From: Pseudoalteromonas aurantia
GTDB lineage: Bacteria; Pseudomonadota; Gammaproteobacteria; Enterobacterales; Alteromonadaceae
Assembly: GCF_005886875.1 (NCBI RefSeq)
Contig: NZ_PNBY01000030.1
Coordinates: forward strand, 1 to 63,045
Direction: 5' to 3'
DNA: 63,045 bases
Below the pieces are notes generated by a model. It was not told the origin of the DNA. It saw only the letters and a list, made by a program, of their open reading frames with translations, and did not search any database. The position numbers were made by a program, and so were the translations under genes. Every line of letters begins with the position of its first letter. Positions within the stretch are counted from its first letter, which is position 1. Shown piece after piece: positions 25,712 through 34,791 of this stretch.

Positions 25712-28700
25712 ATGAAAAAACGGTTGTGGTTAACATTAAGCGGTTTGATGGGAGTGACGTTGAACAGCCACGCTATCGAACAGTATTCTTTAGTCAATGA
25801 AAGTCATGTGTGGCCTAAAGTCCAAGCGCACCTTCTGAACCCTAAACTAGGCAAGCGTGCTGCTAATAAACTAGAGCAGCGCGAGCTCACAGTTAATTAT
25901 CAGGCAGTAAAAACAATAGGCGCAAATGGGCGCTACCAGCATTACCAAGTCTACCTTGGCAATATTCCGGTACTAGATAATCGATTTGTCTTATTGGTTG
26001 ATAAGGCTGGAAATATCGAACAAGGATTAGGTAATGCGCTGTTAGTTGAAGAAGGGTTTAGCATTCCTCACCCAGCACCATTCAAGTTAAGTGACAAAAA
26101 GATAAAAGAAAAGCTGGTTCAACGTTTACACACTGATGGCGTTGCATTTGTGAGTGAGCCTAAAGTGAGCAAAGCCTTTTCCTTGGAAGGTGACGATTTG
26201 CGGGCAGTATTTGTTGCGAATGTAATCACTCCTTCGAACCGTGTTAATTTGATAGTGGATGCTCAGAGTTTTAAAGTTTTACGCCAAGAAAATGATATTG
26301 ATGGGTTCTCATCGCAGCAAAGCTTTGTTACGGGTGGCGGTATTGGCGGCAATGAGAAATTAGGGGCTATTTGTTACTCTCCAGCGCCTGCAAGTATGCA
26401 AAACTGTTTATCGTATAAGTTTGACCCAGCAGATCTTGCTGCATCTGAATTACTCTTTACAGATCCCCAAGCGTCGTTATTTTCCGACTTTTCAGGCTAC
26501 CCTTTTGTGGTGTCAAAACAGCAAGGGGTATGTACGCTAGAGAACCCGTACGTCAAAACGATTGATTATATAGGTGATAAAACGCGCGCGGCCAGTTATC
26601 AATGTGCCGGTAATAATGAGCACTTTGAGCAAACAAGCGTGGATGATCAATATTATGATTATTTTAGTTATTCAGGTGTGAATGATGCGCATTTCAATGC
26701 GGGTTTGGTGATGCAGTACTATCACAAGCTATTGGCTGAAATGTATCCTAATCAACAAACTCAATGTGATGCGCAAGGCTTTTGTCTTAAACAACTGGTG
26801 CAAAATGTGGGTAATAACACTCATGGTAATTCGCAAGCAAATTGGGATGATACCTATGTAAATTATGGCACCGGTAACTATGGCGGTACGCATTATTATC
26901 ATACAACTTTAGATATTGTATCCCATGAAGCAAGCCACGCGGTGACATATTGGAACAGCCAGCTTAATGCAACAGGCCAGGATGGCGCATTAAATGAGGC
27001 ATTTTCAGATATTGCTAGTATTGCAGTGTTTGATTACTTATCGCAAAACGTATCAGGCTCTTATGCACACTCTCGAGCTTTTAATCGTAAGTCATTAGAC
27101 AGTGATACCAATCATAGAGGAAATCGTAAATGGTGGTTTGGTTGGGATGTATTGTACGAAGACACCGGTGGACGATATTTTGCTATGCCATCTTGGGATG
27201 GAAAAAGTATTGATCATTTCAAGTCATACAACCCAAGTCAGTCAATTTACGAAACCTCAGGGGTATTTAGAAAGGCATTTTATGAGTTGGTTAAAACTCA
27301 AAATTGGTCTATTCAAGATGCGTTTAAACTCTTCTTACGTGCCAATATTAATTGCTTTTTTAAAGGAATGTCAGTTCAAGATGCTGGTATGTGCCTGATT
27401 GATCAGGCAAGTTACTTTACTCATAAAGGCACAAATAACGAAGTTAAACAGCAAATAGATGCCACATTACATTCTGTAGGTGTTGTTGCGCAAAATAGTC
27501 AATTATCGACACTTGATTTCGAAGGTTCGATTCAATACGACGTTGTAAGTTATACGTTAAGTACTGTTCCTGCGAACCAAATAAAAGCCATTAAGGTTGA
27601 GTGGGGGGATGGAACTATTGAGCGCTGGCAAAAAAACAGCGCCACTGCAATTCATGCATTTTTACAGCGAGAGCGATTGGTAAATATTGATGATTTGATC
27701 CGCTTTAAGCTAAGCGTATTAAAAACTGACAACACTGAATTGGTCGGGTACAGGCATTATTATAGTCGAGCGGTACAAGCTGCGTGCCCGCCAGTACAGG
27801 CTCAAGGGCAGTCTAGTTTGTCTTCGATTACGGTGAATGATCAGCAAATACCATTAAACACTCAGCCATATCAAAGTGTGCTAACTGATACACATGTGTT
27901 AAATAAACACGTTCAGCAAGTGGTTAAGTTTGATAGCTCGCTTAATGGTAAATTGGTGTCGGTATTATTAGATAATAACCGCGATGGCTTGTTCTCAGAC
28001 AGTGAAATGATGGTCTCTAATCAAACCATCACGAACGGCCAGGTGACCTTTAAACTCAAAGACACGATTTCGGCAGGTATTGGATTAATGCGTATTTCAT
28101 TAGGTGGCCAATATGCATTTTACGACGCCTGTGGCTATGCAAAAGCGTCTCAGATTGTAGACTTAAAAGCGGATGTTGAAATACCTGAACTCCCACTTGA
28201 GGCTGGCTTTACCTATCAAATTGCTGCTGATAATCGTGTTACATTTACCAATACCTCACAAGTTAATGACATTAGGCAGCCTCGTTATACATGGCGCTTT
28301 GGCTTCGATAATCAAGGCAGTACCAAAAAGCACCCTGATGACGTGCAATACCCGTTTGTTGATGGAAACTACACGGTTAATTTACGAGTTGACTATCAGG
28401 ATGATAGTGGCCAATTCGATGAGTTTTCACAGCAAATCACCTTGAGCGCACCTGCACAGTGTGAGGTAGGGATAAACAACCCGAGTAACGCACAAACAAT
28501 TTATATTGATGAAATGCACCTGTGGACTTCAATTTATTCACGCCATTTAATTACAGGCTCTTCGGGCACCAACGCTAATGGCTATGTGAAGCATCAAACA
28601 AATCTGGAGTTTAAAGATAGTCTTGAGTTGAATGTTGATATCCGCAGTAATGTGCTGGATGAAGGCACCATTGATAATTTATTGAATCGTGATAACCGTG

Positions 28701-28993
28701 ATGTGCGCTTTACGATTTGGCTTGATGGAGATCGCGATGAGTCATTTCAAGTCGGTGAAGCGAATTATTACGATGTAAATAGTAATTACACCAAAGATTG
28801 CCGTAATGGTGAGTGTCGTATTAAAGCCAGTCAGTCTATTCGTCTGCCATGGATCTCATGGTGGAAAAGCAGAAAGTATGTACTGCGAGCACGTTTAGAA
28901 GAGCATCCAACCTCAGAACATGGCAGCGATGGATGTCGCAACTTTGATTATGGCGAAGTTGAAGATATTGAATTCACAGTCAACGGCAGTTAA
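25712..28993 (+). CDS. Secreted M4 (thermolysin-like) metalloprotease with GEVED domain
   Basis: 1093 aa. Signal peptide to about residue 21; FTP/PepSY-type propeptide to about 200; M4 catalytic domain about 210-600 with the zinc motif His405-Glu406-Ala-Ser-His409 and the third ligand Glu429 (GALNEAFSD), spaced as in thermolysin. The position matching the transition-state His231 of thermolysin appears to be Tyr513 (IYETSGVFRKAFY instead of VHxxSG), so catalysis may be weak or altered. C-terminal additions are a PKD-like domain (about 825-915) and a beta-rich domain ending in GEVED (FDYGEVEDIEFTV), also found in the protein at 32404. The start at 25712 has GAGGGAGTCGG upstream. A strong hairpin (29031-29057) separates it from the next gene, which may be co-expressed. 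Confidence 0.88.
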   Translation: MKKRLWLTLSGLMGVTLNSHAIEQYSLVNESHVWPKVQAHLLNPKLGKRAANKLEQRELTVNYQAVKTIGANGRYQHYQVYLGNIPVLDNRFVLLVDKAGNIEQGLGNALLVEEGFSIPHPAPFKLSDKKIKEKLVQRLHTDGVAFVSEPKVSKAFSLEGDDLRAVFVANVITPSNRVNLIVDAQSFKVLRQENDIDGFSSQQSFVTGGGIGGNEKLGAICYSPAPASMQNCLSYKFDPADLAASELLFTDPQASLFSDFSGYPFVVSKQQGVCTLENPYVKTIDYIGDKTRAASYQCAGNNEHFEQTSVDDQYYDYFSYSGVNDAHFNAGLVMQYYHKLLAEMYPNQQTQCDAQGFCLKQLVQNVGNNTHGNSQANWDDTYVNYGTGNYGGTHYYHTTLDIVSHEASHAVTYWNSQLNATGQDGALNEAFSDIASIAVFDYLSQNVSGSYAHSRAFNRKSLDSDTNHRGNRKWWFGWDVLYEDTGGRYFAMPSWDGKSIDHFKSYNPSQSIYETSGVFRKAFYELVKTQNWSIQDAFKLFLRANINCFFKGMSVQDAGMCLIDQASYFTHKGTNNEVKQQIDATLHSVGVVAQNSQLSTLDFEGSIQYDVVSYTLSTVPANQIKAIKVEWGDGTIERWQKNSATAIHAFLQRERLVNIDDLIRFKLSVLKTDNTELVGYRHYYSRAVQAACPPVQAQGQSSLSSITVNDQQIPLNTQPYQSVLTDTHVLNKHVQQVVKFDSSLNGKLVSVLLDNNRDGLFSDSEMMVSNQTITNGQVTFKLKDTISAGIGLMRISLGGQYAFYDACGYAKASQIVDLKADVEIPELPLEAGFTYQIAADNRVTFTNTSQVNDIRQPRYTWRFGFDNQGSTKKHPDDVQYPFVDGNYTVNLRVDYQDDSGQFDEFSQQITLSAPAQCEVGINNPSNAQTIYIDEMHLWTSIYSRHLITGSSGTNANGYVKHQTNLEFKDSLELNVDIRSNVLDEGTIDNLLNRDNRDVRFTIWLDGDRDESFQVGEANYYDVNSNYTKDCRNGECRIKASQSIRLPWISWWKSRKYVLRARLEEHPTSEHGSDGCRNFDYGEVEDIEFTVNGS

Positions 28994-29030
28994 TCCAGCC
29001 ATCGAGTTTTTAACCAATTTACAGCAGTAA

Positions 29031-29057
29031 GGTCCTCATATCAAAGATATGAGGACC
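29031..29057 (+). promoter_or_regulatory. Strong intergenic hairpin after the M4 gene
   Basis: A perfect 12-bp stem with AAA loop (29031-29042 / 29046-29057). It is not followed by a U-tract, so it may protect or delimit the upstream mRNA or act as a weak, Rho-assisted terminator rather than a standard intrinsic terminator. Confidence 0.55.
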
Positions 29058-29112
29058 CTGGGCACGTGCTCAAAATTCAATTTGATTAGTTACAAAATAA
29101 TAAGGAAAAGTG

Positions 29113-31104
29113 ATGAAAGTCCTCAGTTTATCAATTGCGCTTGCACTAGGGTGTGCGTCTATCTCAGCGTATGCAACTCAATCAGAGTTAAGTACACAAA
29201 CCGCTGCACCTTTTAATATTGCGCAAGGGTTTGAAAAAGCCAATTTAACCGACAAAACTAAAAATCAAGCTTTAAAAGACAGATTAAACAAATACGGCCT
29301 CAATAAGCAGAACCGACCGCACTTGTTTTCTTTGATTAATAAACAATTAGAAAATGGTCACCAAGTTGACGCGTCATTAAACCAGAAAATGATTGGTGGA
29401 AACTCTGCGAGCTGTGATGCACATCACACCAGTCTATGCACGTTCTTTAAACATATGGGCTATGAAGTATTAAATTGGCCAGGCACAAATGATCAATACT
29501 TGGTTGTTTCTGCATTAAATAGTGAGATTACGACGACTGACTACACCTTTATTGATATTACCTTAGTTGATGAGAAGGGAAGCTCGATCACGTTACCTCG
29601 TTATGCTGAATTTTTTGGTGATGGTTCAGAGAAAAAACGTAAATCAATTTACTCCGCTGCAAAAGTCGCAGATGTATTGGCTAAATTGAAAACGGCTGAG
29701 CGTGTCTACGCAGATGCATGGGTGACTGTGGTAACAACCGATGCTAATGGTAATGAAGTCGTTGAAGACCGTAATTCAAAAGTAGAATATTCAAAAGAAG
29801 CAATCTTGGCTGAGCTGGGTTATGTGGCACCAGAGTTTGCTGCGAAGTCAGACACAGATATGAGTATTACTGCTGATATTGGTATTTTAAATGGTAATAC
29901 GGCTACCATTATTCATCCAAAAGATGTCCGCTCAAAAGCGGGTGCTACAACACCAGACCAAAAAATTATCGTGTGTTTAAACCGTAATTATGGTGATTGT
30001 GACTATGAAAATATTTATCCAACTAATACACCAAATGACCAATTAAAACTTAAAATTCCATTTGTGGGCGAATATGTGATGCGCGGTAAAGTGACGCGTA
30101 TTTATCGCCCTGATTGGACAGTACTTAATGTACAAGACAATGGTGATGGGACGATTAAGTTAGTCGATGGTGGGCAAGTAGAGAAACCAGGCACTGCTGA
30201 TTTTGGCACCAATATCTTTGTTCAAACGAAAGAAGGTGGCGGTGCGTCTACTATTTCAGGTCATCAGTATACAGATATTCAGAATTTCTTTGCTGACAAT
30301 CTAAATGTTGAATATATAGGCACTGGCAGAAGGATCATGACCAAGATTTCTTGGAATATTCCAAGAAATCAAGGCGTATTTGGTGATGCATCATTGTATG
30401 GCCGTTATCAAGATGCTAACTGGATCATGAATCTTGCATTAGATAATGAGCTTCGAGCAAGCCAAGGTGCGCGTCCTGAAGTACATGTCATTGGTTCGTC
30501 AGGTTTAAATTCATCTTGGGATAAAACAGATTATCCACAAATGCAAATTGTCTATAGCTGTTTAGCTGAAGGGAGCTTGATCACCCTGCCGGGTGGAAAG
30601 CAATTACCTATCGAGATGTTACAAGTCGGTGACACGGTTGTTGGTGCGAGCCAGTTTAACCCAGCACAAAGATTAGATCTTGAAATTGCCGATATTTCTA
30701 TCGGGGTTGAAGCGATCCCTATGATCCAGTTAACCACGCGTGAAGGGAAAAAATTACTGTTAACTGAGTCGCATCCTGTGATCACCCAATCTGGTCAATC
30801 GGTTTGGGCAAAAGATCTAGAACTAGGTGAACGTATTCATACTAAGGGTAAAACAGAGTTTATTACCAAAATAGACGAAGTGAAATTTGACGGAAAGGTT
30901 TATAACCTGCGACTCAAACGTAATAAACACGACGATATTCAAATAGAGGGTGAAACATTCAGTATGTTTGCCAATGGCATTCAAGTCGGTGACCTAGGGA
31001 TGCAAAGTGATAATGAGTTTAAGAATGAAGTTGAAACGCAACAAGATGTCTTAAATCGTTTGCCGGAACCTTGGCACAAAGATTACCTGAATAGCATTCG
31101 ATAA
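29113..31104 (+). CDS. Secreted protein with C-terminal Hint (intein/Hedgehog-type) domain
   Basis: About 663 aa. Signal peptide to about residue 22 (SISAYA). Residues about 30-475 form a region I do not recognise, with several Cys. From Cys483 there is a Hint domain: SCLAEGSLITLPGG (splicing-type N-terminal Cys), EMLQVGDTVVG, LTESHPVIT (block B Thr-x-x-His), VWAKDLELGERI, and a closing FANGIQVGD. Typical inteins end this block with His-Asn; here it is lost, so Hedgehog-like N-terminal cleavage is more likely than full splicing. A 70-residue charged tail follows. Start: the ATG at 29113 has AAGGA six bases upstream; the in-frame GTG at 29110 is rejected. It leads the gene run to 35853, so autoprocessing may serve the secreted proteins there. 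Confidence 0.75.
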   Translation: MKVLSLSIALALGCASISAYATQSELSTQTAAPFNIAQGFEKANLTDKTKNQALKDRLNKYGLNKQNRPHLFSLINKQLENGHQVDASLNQKMIGGNSASCDAHHTSLCTFFKHMGYEVLNWPGTNDQYLVVSALNSEITTTDYTFIDITLVDEKGSSITLPRYAEFFGDGSEKKRKSIYSAAKVADVLAKLKTAERVYADAWVTVVTTDANGNEVVEDRNSKVEYSKEAILAELGYVAPEFAAKSDTDMSITADIGILNGNTATIIHPKDVRSKAGATTPDQKIIVCLNRNYGDCDYENIYPTNTPNDQLKLKIPFVGEYVMRGKVTRIYRPDWTVLNVQDNGDGTIKLVDGGQVEKPGTADFGTNIFVQTKEGGGASTISGHQYTDIQNFFADNLNVEYIGTGRRIMTKISWNIPRNQGVFGDASLYGRYQDANWIMNLALDNELRASQGARPEVHVIGSSGLNSSWDKTDYPQMQIVYSCLAEGSLITLPGGKQLPIEMLQVGDTVVGASQFNPAQRLDLEIADISIGVEAIPMIQLTTREGKKLLLTESHPVITQSGQSVWAKDLELGERIHTKGKTEFITKIDEVKFDGKVYNLRLKRNKHDDIQIEGETFSMFANGIQVGDLGMQSDNEFKNEVETQQDVLNRLPEPWHKDYLNSIR

Positions 31105-31111
31105 ATGATGG

Positions 31112-31127
31112 CGGCCCTACGGGGCCG
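31112..31127 (+). promoter_or_regulatory. UNCG-type stable hairpin before the first MACPF-like gene
   Basis: CGGCCC-TACG-GGGCCG forms a 6-bp GC stem with a C(UACG)G tetraloop, one of the most stable RNA loops. It sits between two genes and just upstream of a strong AAGGAGG ribosome-binding site. There is no U-tract, so a processing or stability role is more likely than termination. Confidence 0.5.
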
Positions 31128-31142
31128 TACAAGGAGGACATT

Positions 31143-32393
31143 ATGAAAGTTTTTGTTTATACCCCTATATTATTGGCACTGATGAGTACATCAAGTTTTG
31201 CTGCAACCATGGTCCCATCATTTGATAAAGCGACGGATGTAACTATCTCATCTGAAGGAACTGATAATCTTGATACGGTACCACTGGGGACGGCATATAA
31301 AAGTAAAGGCAATGTATTTCTTGGCTTGCAGTCGGTTACAGGGGCTGAAGTTGAAGATTTAGGTAACTCTAAAATCGACTTTAGAGTCGGTGTCGATTTA
31401 GGTTATGAGCAAGCGTTAAAGCTGATCGATGGTAAAGTGGATGCCGGCTTTAAGTTTCCGGCGGTACGGGTGGATGCAGGTGCGAATTATGCCAAAGACA
31501 TCAGTGCTGATAAGTATACCGGTACTTATACGGTTTATTCATCGGTAAAACCCAAAGCGCGTATGTTAATGCCGTCTTCGACGACAGGGTACCTGCCAAC
31601 ACAGGCCGCGCTAGACTTAGCCGTGGCACAGCCCGGTAATAAAGCGAAGAATCTAGGTGATGGCTTTGTGCATGGGTTTGCTTATGGGTCTAATGTTGTG
31701 ATCAATATGAAAATTGATTATCGCAACGAATCGGACAAGCGGATCATTGGCGGGTATTTAAGTGTTGACTGGATCGGTAAAGTTAAGGTGGATGGTAAAT
31801 TACAGAAATTAGATGACAGTAAACGTCAGTCAATAAAGATTTCTGTGAGTGGTTATCAAAGTGGTGGCGATCCTAATCGTCTATTAAGCATTATCCCTAA
31901 TGGCATTATGCGCTGTACGTTATTAAACCCAGAACCTTGCTTCGCATTATTTGAATCGGCTGTTAAATACCTTAAAACAGACTACATCAATCAGTTTAAC
32001 TCGCTAGATGATTATAACGTGACAGATACCTACTTAGCTGATTACCAAGATTCTGGCCCGCAGTTACAACAACTTGTGCCTGCTCAGGGTTACGTTGCGG
32101 TTAATTACCTAACAAAGTTAGTGGTAAAAGAGTTAACCAGTCGCTGGATTGAAGAGCGCCTTACCTATCGTAGAGCGAAAAATTTACAGCGTTACTACGC
32201 ATCACAGTTTTCTACCTCTGAACTAGAACAACTTCGTGAAATTGAGACATCAAGCCGCAGTAATGCAAATTTATTTGCCGACATGGTGGATTATTGTGAG
32301 CAAAATCCGGAAGGCAATTACTGTATTGAATATGAGGCACAAAACCTCAGTTATTACCGAGATTACAGTAGCTTTAGTGCAGTTTTAAAATAA
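31143..32393 (+). CDS. Secreted protein, possible MACPF/CDC-like pore-former (paralogue 1)
   Basis: 416 aa with a signal peptide (cut near SSFA, residue 20). Its pattern suggests the MACPF/CDC pore-former fold: an opening LGTAYKSKGNVFLG near residue 48, the central GDGFVHGFAYGSNVVINMKI near residue 172, then GGYLSVDW and a GGDPNRLLSIIPNGIMRC block ending in PCF near residue 265. The remainder is helical with several Cys. The paralogue at 33259 is clearly homologous through these blocks, and a more distant relative lies at 34792. Neither the family nor pore formation is proven; a structural prediction would decide. AAGGAGG precedes the start. The next gene begins 10 bases after the stop, so it is in an operon. 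Confidence 0.5.
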   Translation: MKVFVYTPILLALMSTSSFAATMVPSFDKATDVTISSEGTDNLDTVPLGTAYKSKGNVFLGLQSVTGAEVEDLGNSKIDFRVGVDLGYEQALKLIDGKVDAGFKFPAVRVDAGANYAKDISADKYTGTYTVYSSVKPKARMLMPSSTTGYLPTQAALDLAVAQPGNKAKNLGDGFVHGFAYGSNVVINMKIDYRNESDKRIIGGYLSVDWIGKVKVDGKLQKLDDSKRQSIKISVSGYQSGGDPNRLLSIIPNGIMRCTLLNPEPCFALFESAVKYLKTDYINQFNSLDDYNVTDTYLADYQDSGPQLQQLVPAQGYVAVNYLTKLVVKELTSRWIEERLTYRRAKNLQRYYASQFSTSELEQLREIETSSRSNANLFADMVDYCEQNPEGNYCIEYEAQNLSYYRDYSSFSAVLK

Positions 32394-32403
32394 GGATATA
32401 ACC

Positions 32404-33249
32404 ATGATAAAACAACTATTAGCAGCATCGTCTGTGTTGTGCGTTGCATCAAGTGCACTGGCAAACACGGAGCTTGAACAGACTGCAAATTATAATGAAT
32501 TAGGCGATTTACTCACGGCTTCGCAGGCGCAAGGTCGCTTCGCATGGCTAGAAAAGTGCTACGACGGTTTATTAGTCGAAGTGTGGGAACGTGCGTTCGA
32601 TACTACGCAAATTATCAGTAAAGAAGAGAAGCTAAACCAGCTTAAAGCGCTATGGCTTTCTCCGCAGCGTCTTGCACAAGGCAAAGCACAATACCTGACA
32701 TTTGCGAATACTGACTTTACCAATCCTTATGATTGGCATGCTGGTAATAGTGCGACAGATGCCTGTAGCACTATGCCGCCAGAATATGTGCCTGTTGCCT
32801 TAAAAACGACGATATTGGCCCATCAATACTGCGACAATACTGCATTTGATAATGAGTGGGAATGGGTATCTAAAGTATCCATTGATAACTTTACTCATGA
32901 ATCAGTCGGCCGAGACTACACGGCGGTATCTGGCAAAGTTGTGACTCTGTCTGCTGGTCGTACGGTATCAATGACTATTACTCCTGGAAACAAAGAACCT
33001 GATTACCCATCATTTGTCGCCGCGAGGGTATGGATTGATTGGGACCAAGATGGACAGTTCTCAACATCTGAGATGGTGTTTAAGTCAGCATCAGACGGCA
33101 TATTCAAATTTGCAGTCAATGTGCCTGCAGAGCAGTTAGATGGTGTGACGTTAATGCGCGTAGCGACAGATGCGGGCGGTGGCTCTGATGATGCGTGTAA
33201 CCGTATTCATTATGGTGAAGTTGAAGACTACCTGGTGACAATTCGTTAA
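32404..33249 (+). CDS. Secreted GEVED-domain protein
   Basis: 281 aa with a signal peptide (cut near SSALA, residue 20). The N-terminal half (about 25-140) is not recognised and holds several Cys. The C-terminal half is a beta-rich GEVED domain (WIDWDQDGQFSTSEM, then IHYGEVEDYLVTI at the end), the same type that closes the M4 protease. GEVED domains occur in secreted proteins of marine bacteria and are thought to act in anchoring or secretion-related roles, without a settled function. It lies between two MACPF-like genes with gaps of only about 10 bases, so the three should be expressed together. Confidence 0.65.
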   Translation: MIKQLLAASSVLCVASSALANTELEQTANYNELGDLLTASQAQGRFAWLEKCYDGLLVEVWERAFDTTQIISKEEKLNQLKALWLSPQRLAQGKAQYLTFANTDFTNPYDWHAGNSATDACSTMPPEYVPVALKTTILAHQYCDNTAFDNEWEWVSKVSIDNFTHESVGRDYTAVSGKVVTLSAGRTVSMTITPGNKEPDYPSFVAARVWIDWDQDGQFSTSEMVFKSASDGIFKFAVNVPAEQLDGVTLMRVATDAGGGSDDACNRIHYGEVEDYLVTIR

Positions 33250-33258
33250 GGACTAATT

Positions 33259-34731
33259 ATGAAACCATTATATTCTACAGTGCTCCTACTGAGCATGGCT
33301 AGTCACTATGCATTAGCAAAAGCACCAAGCGTAGATAATCAAGTGTCTACGAATTCAGGCTCAACCATTTCTGGGTTGATCAATGACCACGTGGCGATTG
33401 GTACGGCGTATGATAGTCAGACGAATCGATTTTTGAATGTACAGCCGATAGCGGGCCGTGTAGATGAAACTTTTGGTAACACAGAAGTCAAGTTTAAAAC
33501 GGGCATCGACATGAGCTATGACGACTTGCTGAGCACATTAAATGGCAGTGTTGATATTGATGTAAATTTTCCCGTGGTACGCGTATCAGCGGGCGCATCA
33601 TTAGCAAAAGAGATGGCCTCAAGTACGTATTCTAGTTCATATACATTCAGTGCAACCAGTACCCCGAAGAAACGATTATTTTTACCTGAGGACAGTAACA
33701 TAGGTTATACCTTATCGCCCGCAGGAAGCGAAATTGCCAATAAATATCAAGCGCGTTTACAGCAATTAGCTGGGGATGAGTTTGTCAGCGGTATTGAGTA
33801 TGGCGCCAATATAATGGTGAACCTAAAAATCGATTATGGCAGTAACCGTGATAAGTCTGAAATTGGCGGATACCTTGATGTTGATTTATATGGTGGCATA
33901 TTCAACGTGGGTGGCCAGTTAAAATATTTACAAGATGACACCAAATCATCTGTGAAGATCACAGTGCGTGCCATTCAACATGGGGGTGATCCAAAGCAGT
34001 TACTGAGTATTATTCCAAACAATATTATTACGTGTTCACTGGATAATCCTAAGCCATGTTTTGATATGTTCTATGAGGCTGTGAAGTACTCTAAAGATGG
34101 CTTTAGAGCACAGTTAAACTCACTAAGCGACTATAACGTGGTGAGGTATTACACGACACGTTATGACAGTGCGTCTTTAGCTGTGAGACCCTTGGTAGCC
34201 AATTATCAACCCGTTAGAAATGCGACTAAGTGGTTGATCAGTGAGCTTGAAGATGATTTTAAACAAGCAGTACTTGATGAGCAACGTGCAACAAGTCTAT
34301 TGACCAGCTATTACGCCTATTTACCTGACGCTCAGAGCAATGCGGTAGAGCAAATTCAAAAGCTGGCATATGACAATGCATGGTTCTTATTCAATGCAGC
34401 GCAATTTTGTCGTGACAATCCATTTGGTACATCATGCGAGGTTGAAGTTCAGAAAATGAGAGATGATTGTACTCGTCGCGGTAAAACGTGCCCTGCAGGG
34501 TATGATGTAACGCAACTACAATTGCCTTCTTCAGACAGGCTTGACTGGAAGCAGTGTGAGCTTGCTCGTCAAGAAGCGGTGAGAGCAGGTGTGATTGCTG
34601 AAGATGAGAGTGTTAAATATCGCAATATGCGTTGGGCACCTACTTTCATAAATGCTAAAACCCCCGCGGTTGGTATTCTAAATTGGCGTTTGTGTGAAGG
34701 TGCATTAAGCACGTATGGTACAGCGTTTTAA
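33259..34731 (+). CDS. Secreted protein, possible MACPF/CDC-like pore-former (paralogue 2)
   Basis: 490 aa with a signal peptide (cut near YALA, residue 20). It shares ordered blocks with the protein at 31143: IGTAYDSQTNRFLNVQ near residue 50, the FPVVRVSAGASLAKEM stretch, GDEFVSGIEYGANIMVNLKI near residue 172, GGYLDVDLYGG, and a GGDPKQLLSIIPNNIITC...PCF block near 245-270. The C-terminal 160 residues are partly helical and carry several extra Cys not present in paralogue 1. The fold assignment is tentative. It starts 9 bases after the GEVED gene. A hairpin follows, then the third paralogue. Confidence 0.5.
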   Translation: MKPLYSTVLLLSMASHYALAKAPSVDNQVSTNSGSTISGLINDHVAIGTAYDSQTNRFLNVQPIAGRVDETFGNTEVKFKTGIDMSYDDLLSTLNGSVDIDVNFPVVRVSAGASLAKEMASSTYSSSYTFSATSTPKKRLFLPEDSNIGYTLSPAGSEIANKYQARLQQLAGDEFVSGIEYGANIMVNLKIDYGSNRDKSEIGGYLDVDLYGGIFNVGGQLKYLQDDTKSSVKITVRAIQHGGDPKQLLSIIPNNIITCSLDNPKPCFDMFYEAVKYSKDGFRAQLNSLSDYNVVRYYTTRYDSASLAVRPLVANYQPVRNATKWLISELEDDFKQAVLDEQRATSLLTSYYAYLPDAQSNAVEQIQKLAYDNAWFLFNAAQFCRDNPFGTSCEVEVQKMRDDCTRRGKTCPAGYDVTQLQLPSSDRLDWKQCELARQEAVRAGVIAEDESVKYRNMRWAPTFINAKTPAVGILNWRLCEGALSTYGTAF

Positions 34732-34749
34732 TCTGACTACTAACAATTT

Positions 34750-34776
34750 TGGGCCAAAGTGAATGACTTTGGCCCA
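34750..34776 (+). promoter_or_regulatory. Intergenic hairpin before the third MACPF-like gene
   Basis: A perfect 11-bp stem (TGGGCCAAAGT at 34750-34760 and complement at 34766-34776, 5-nt loop GAATG) lies between two related genes, followed by an AAGGAG ribosome-binding site and no U-tract. Confidence 0.55.
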
Positions 34777-34791
34777 TGCTAAGGAGTAGGC

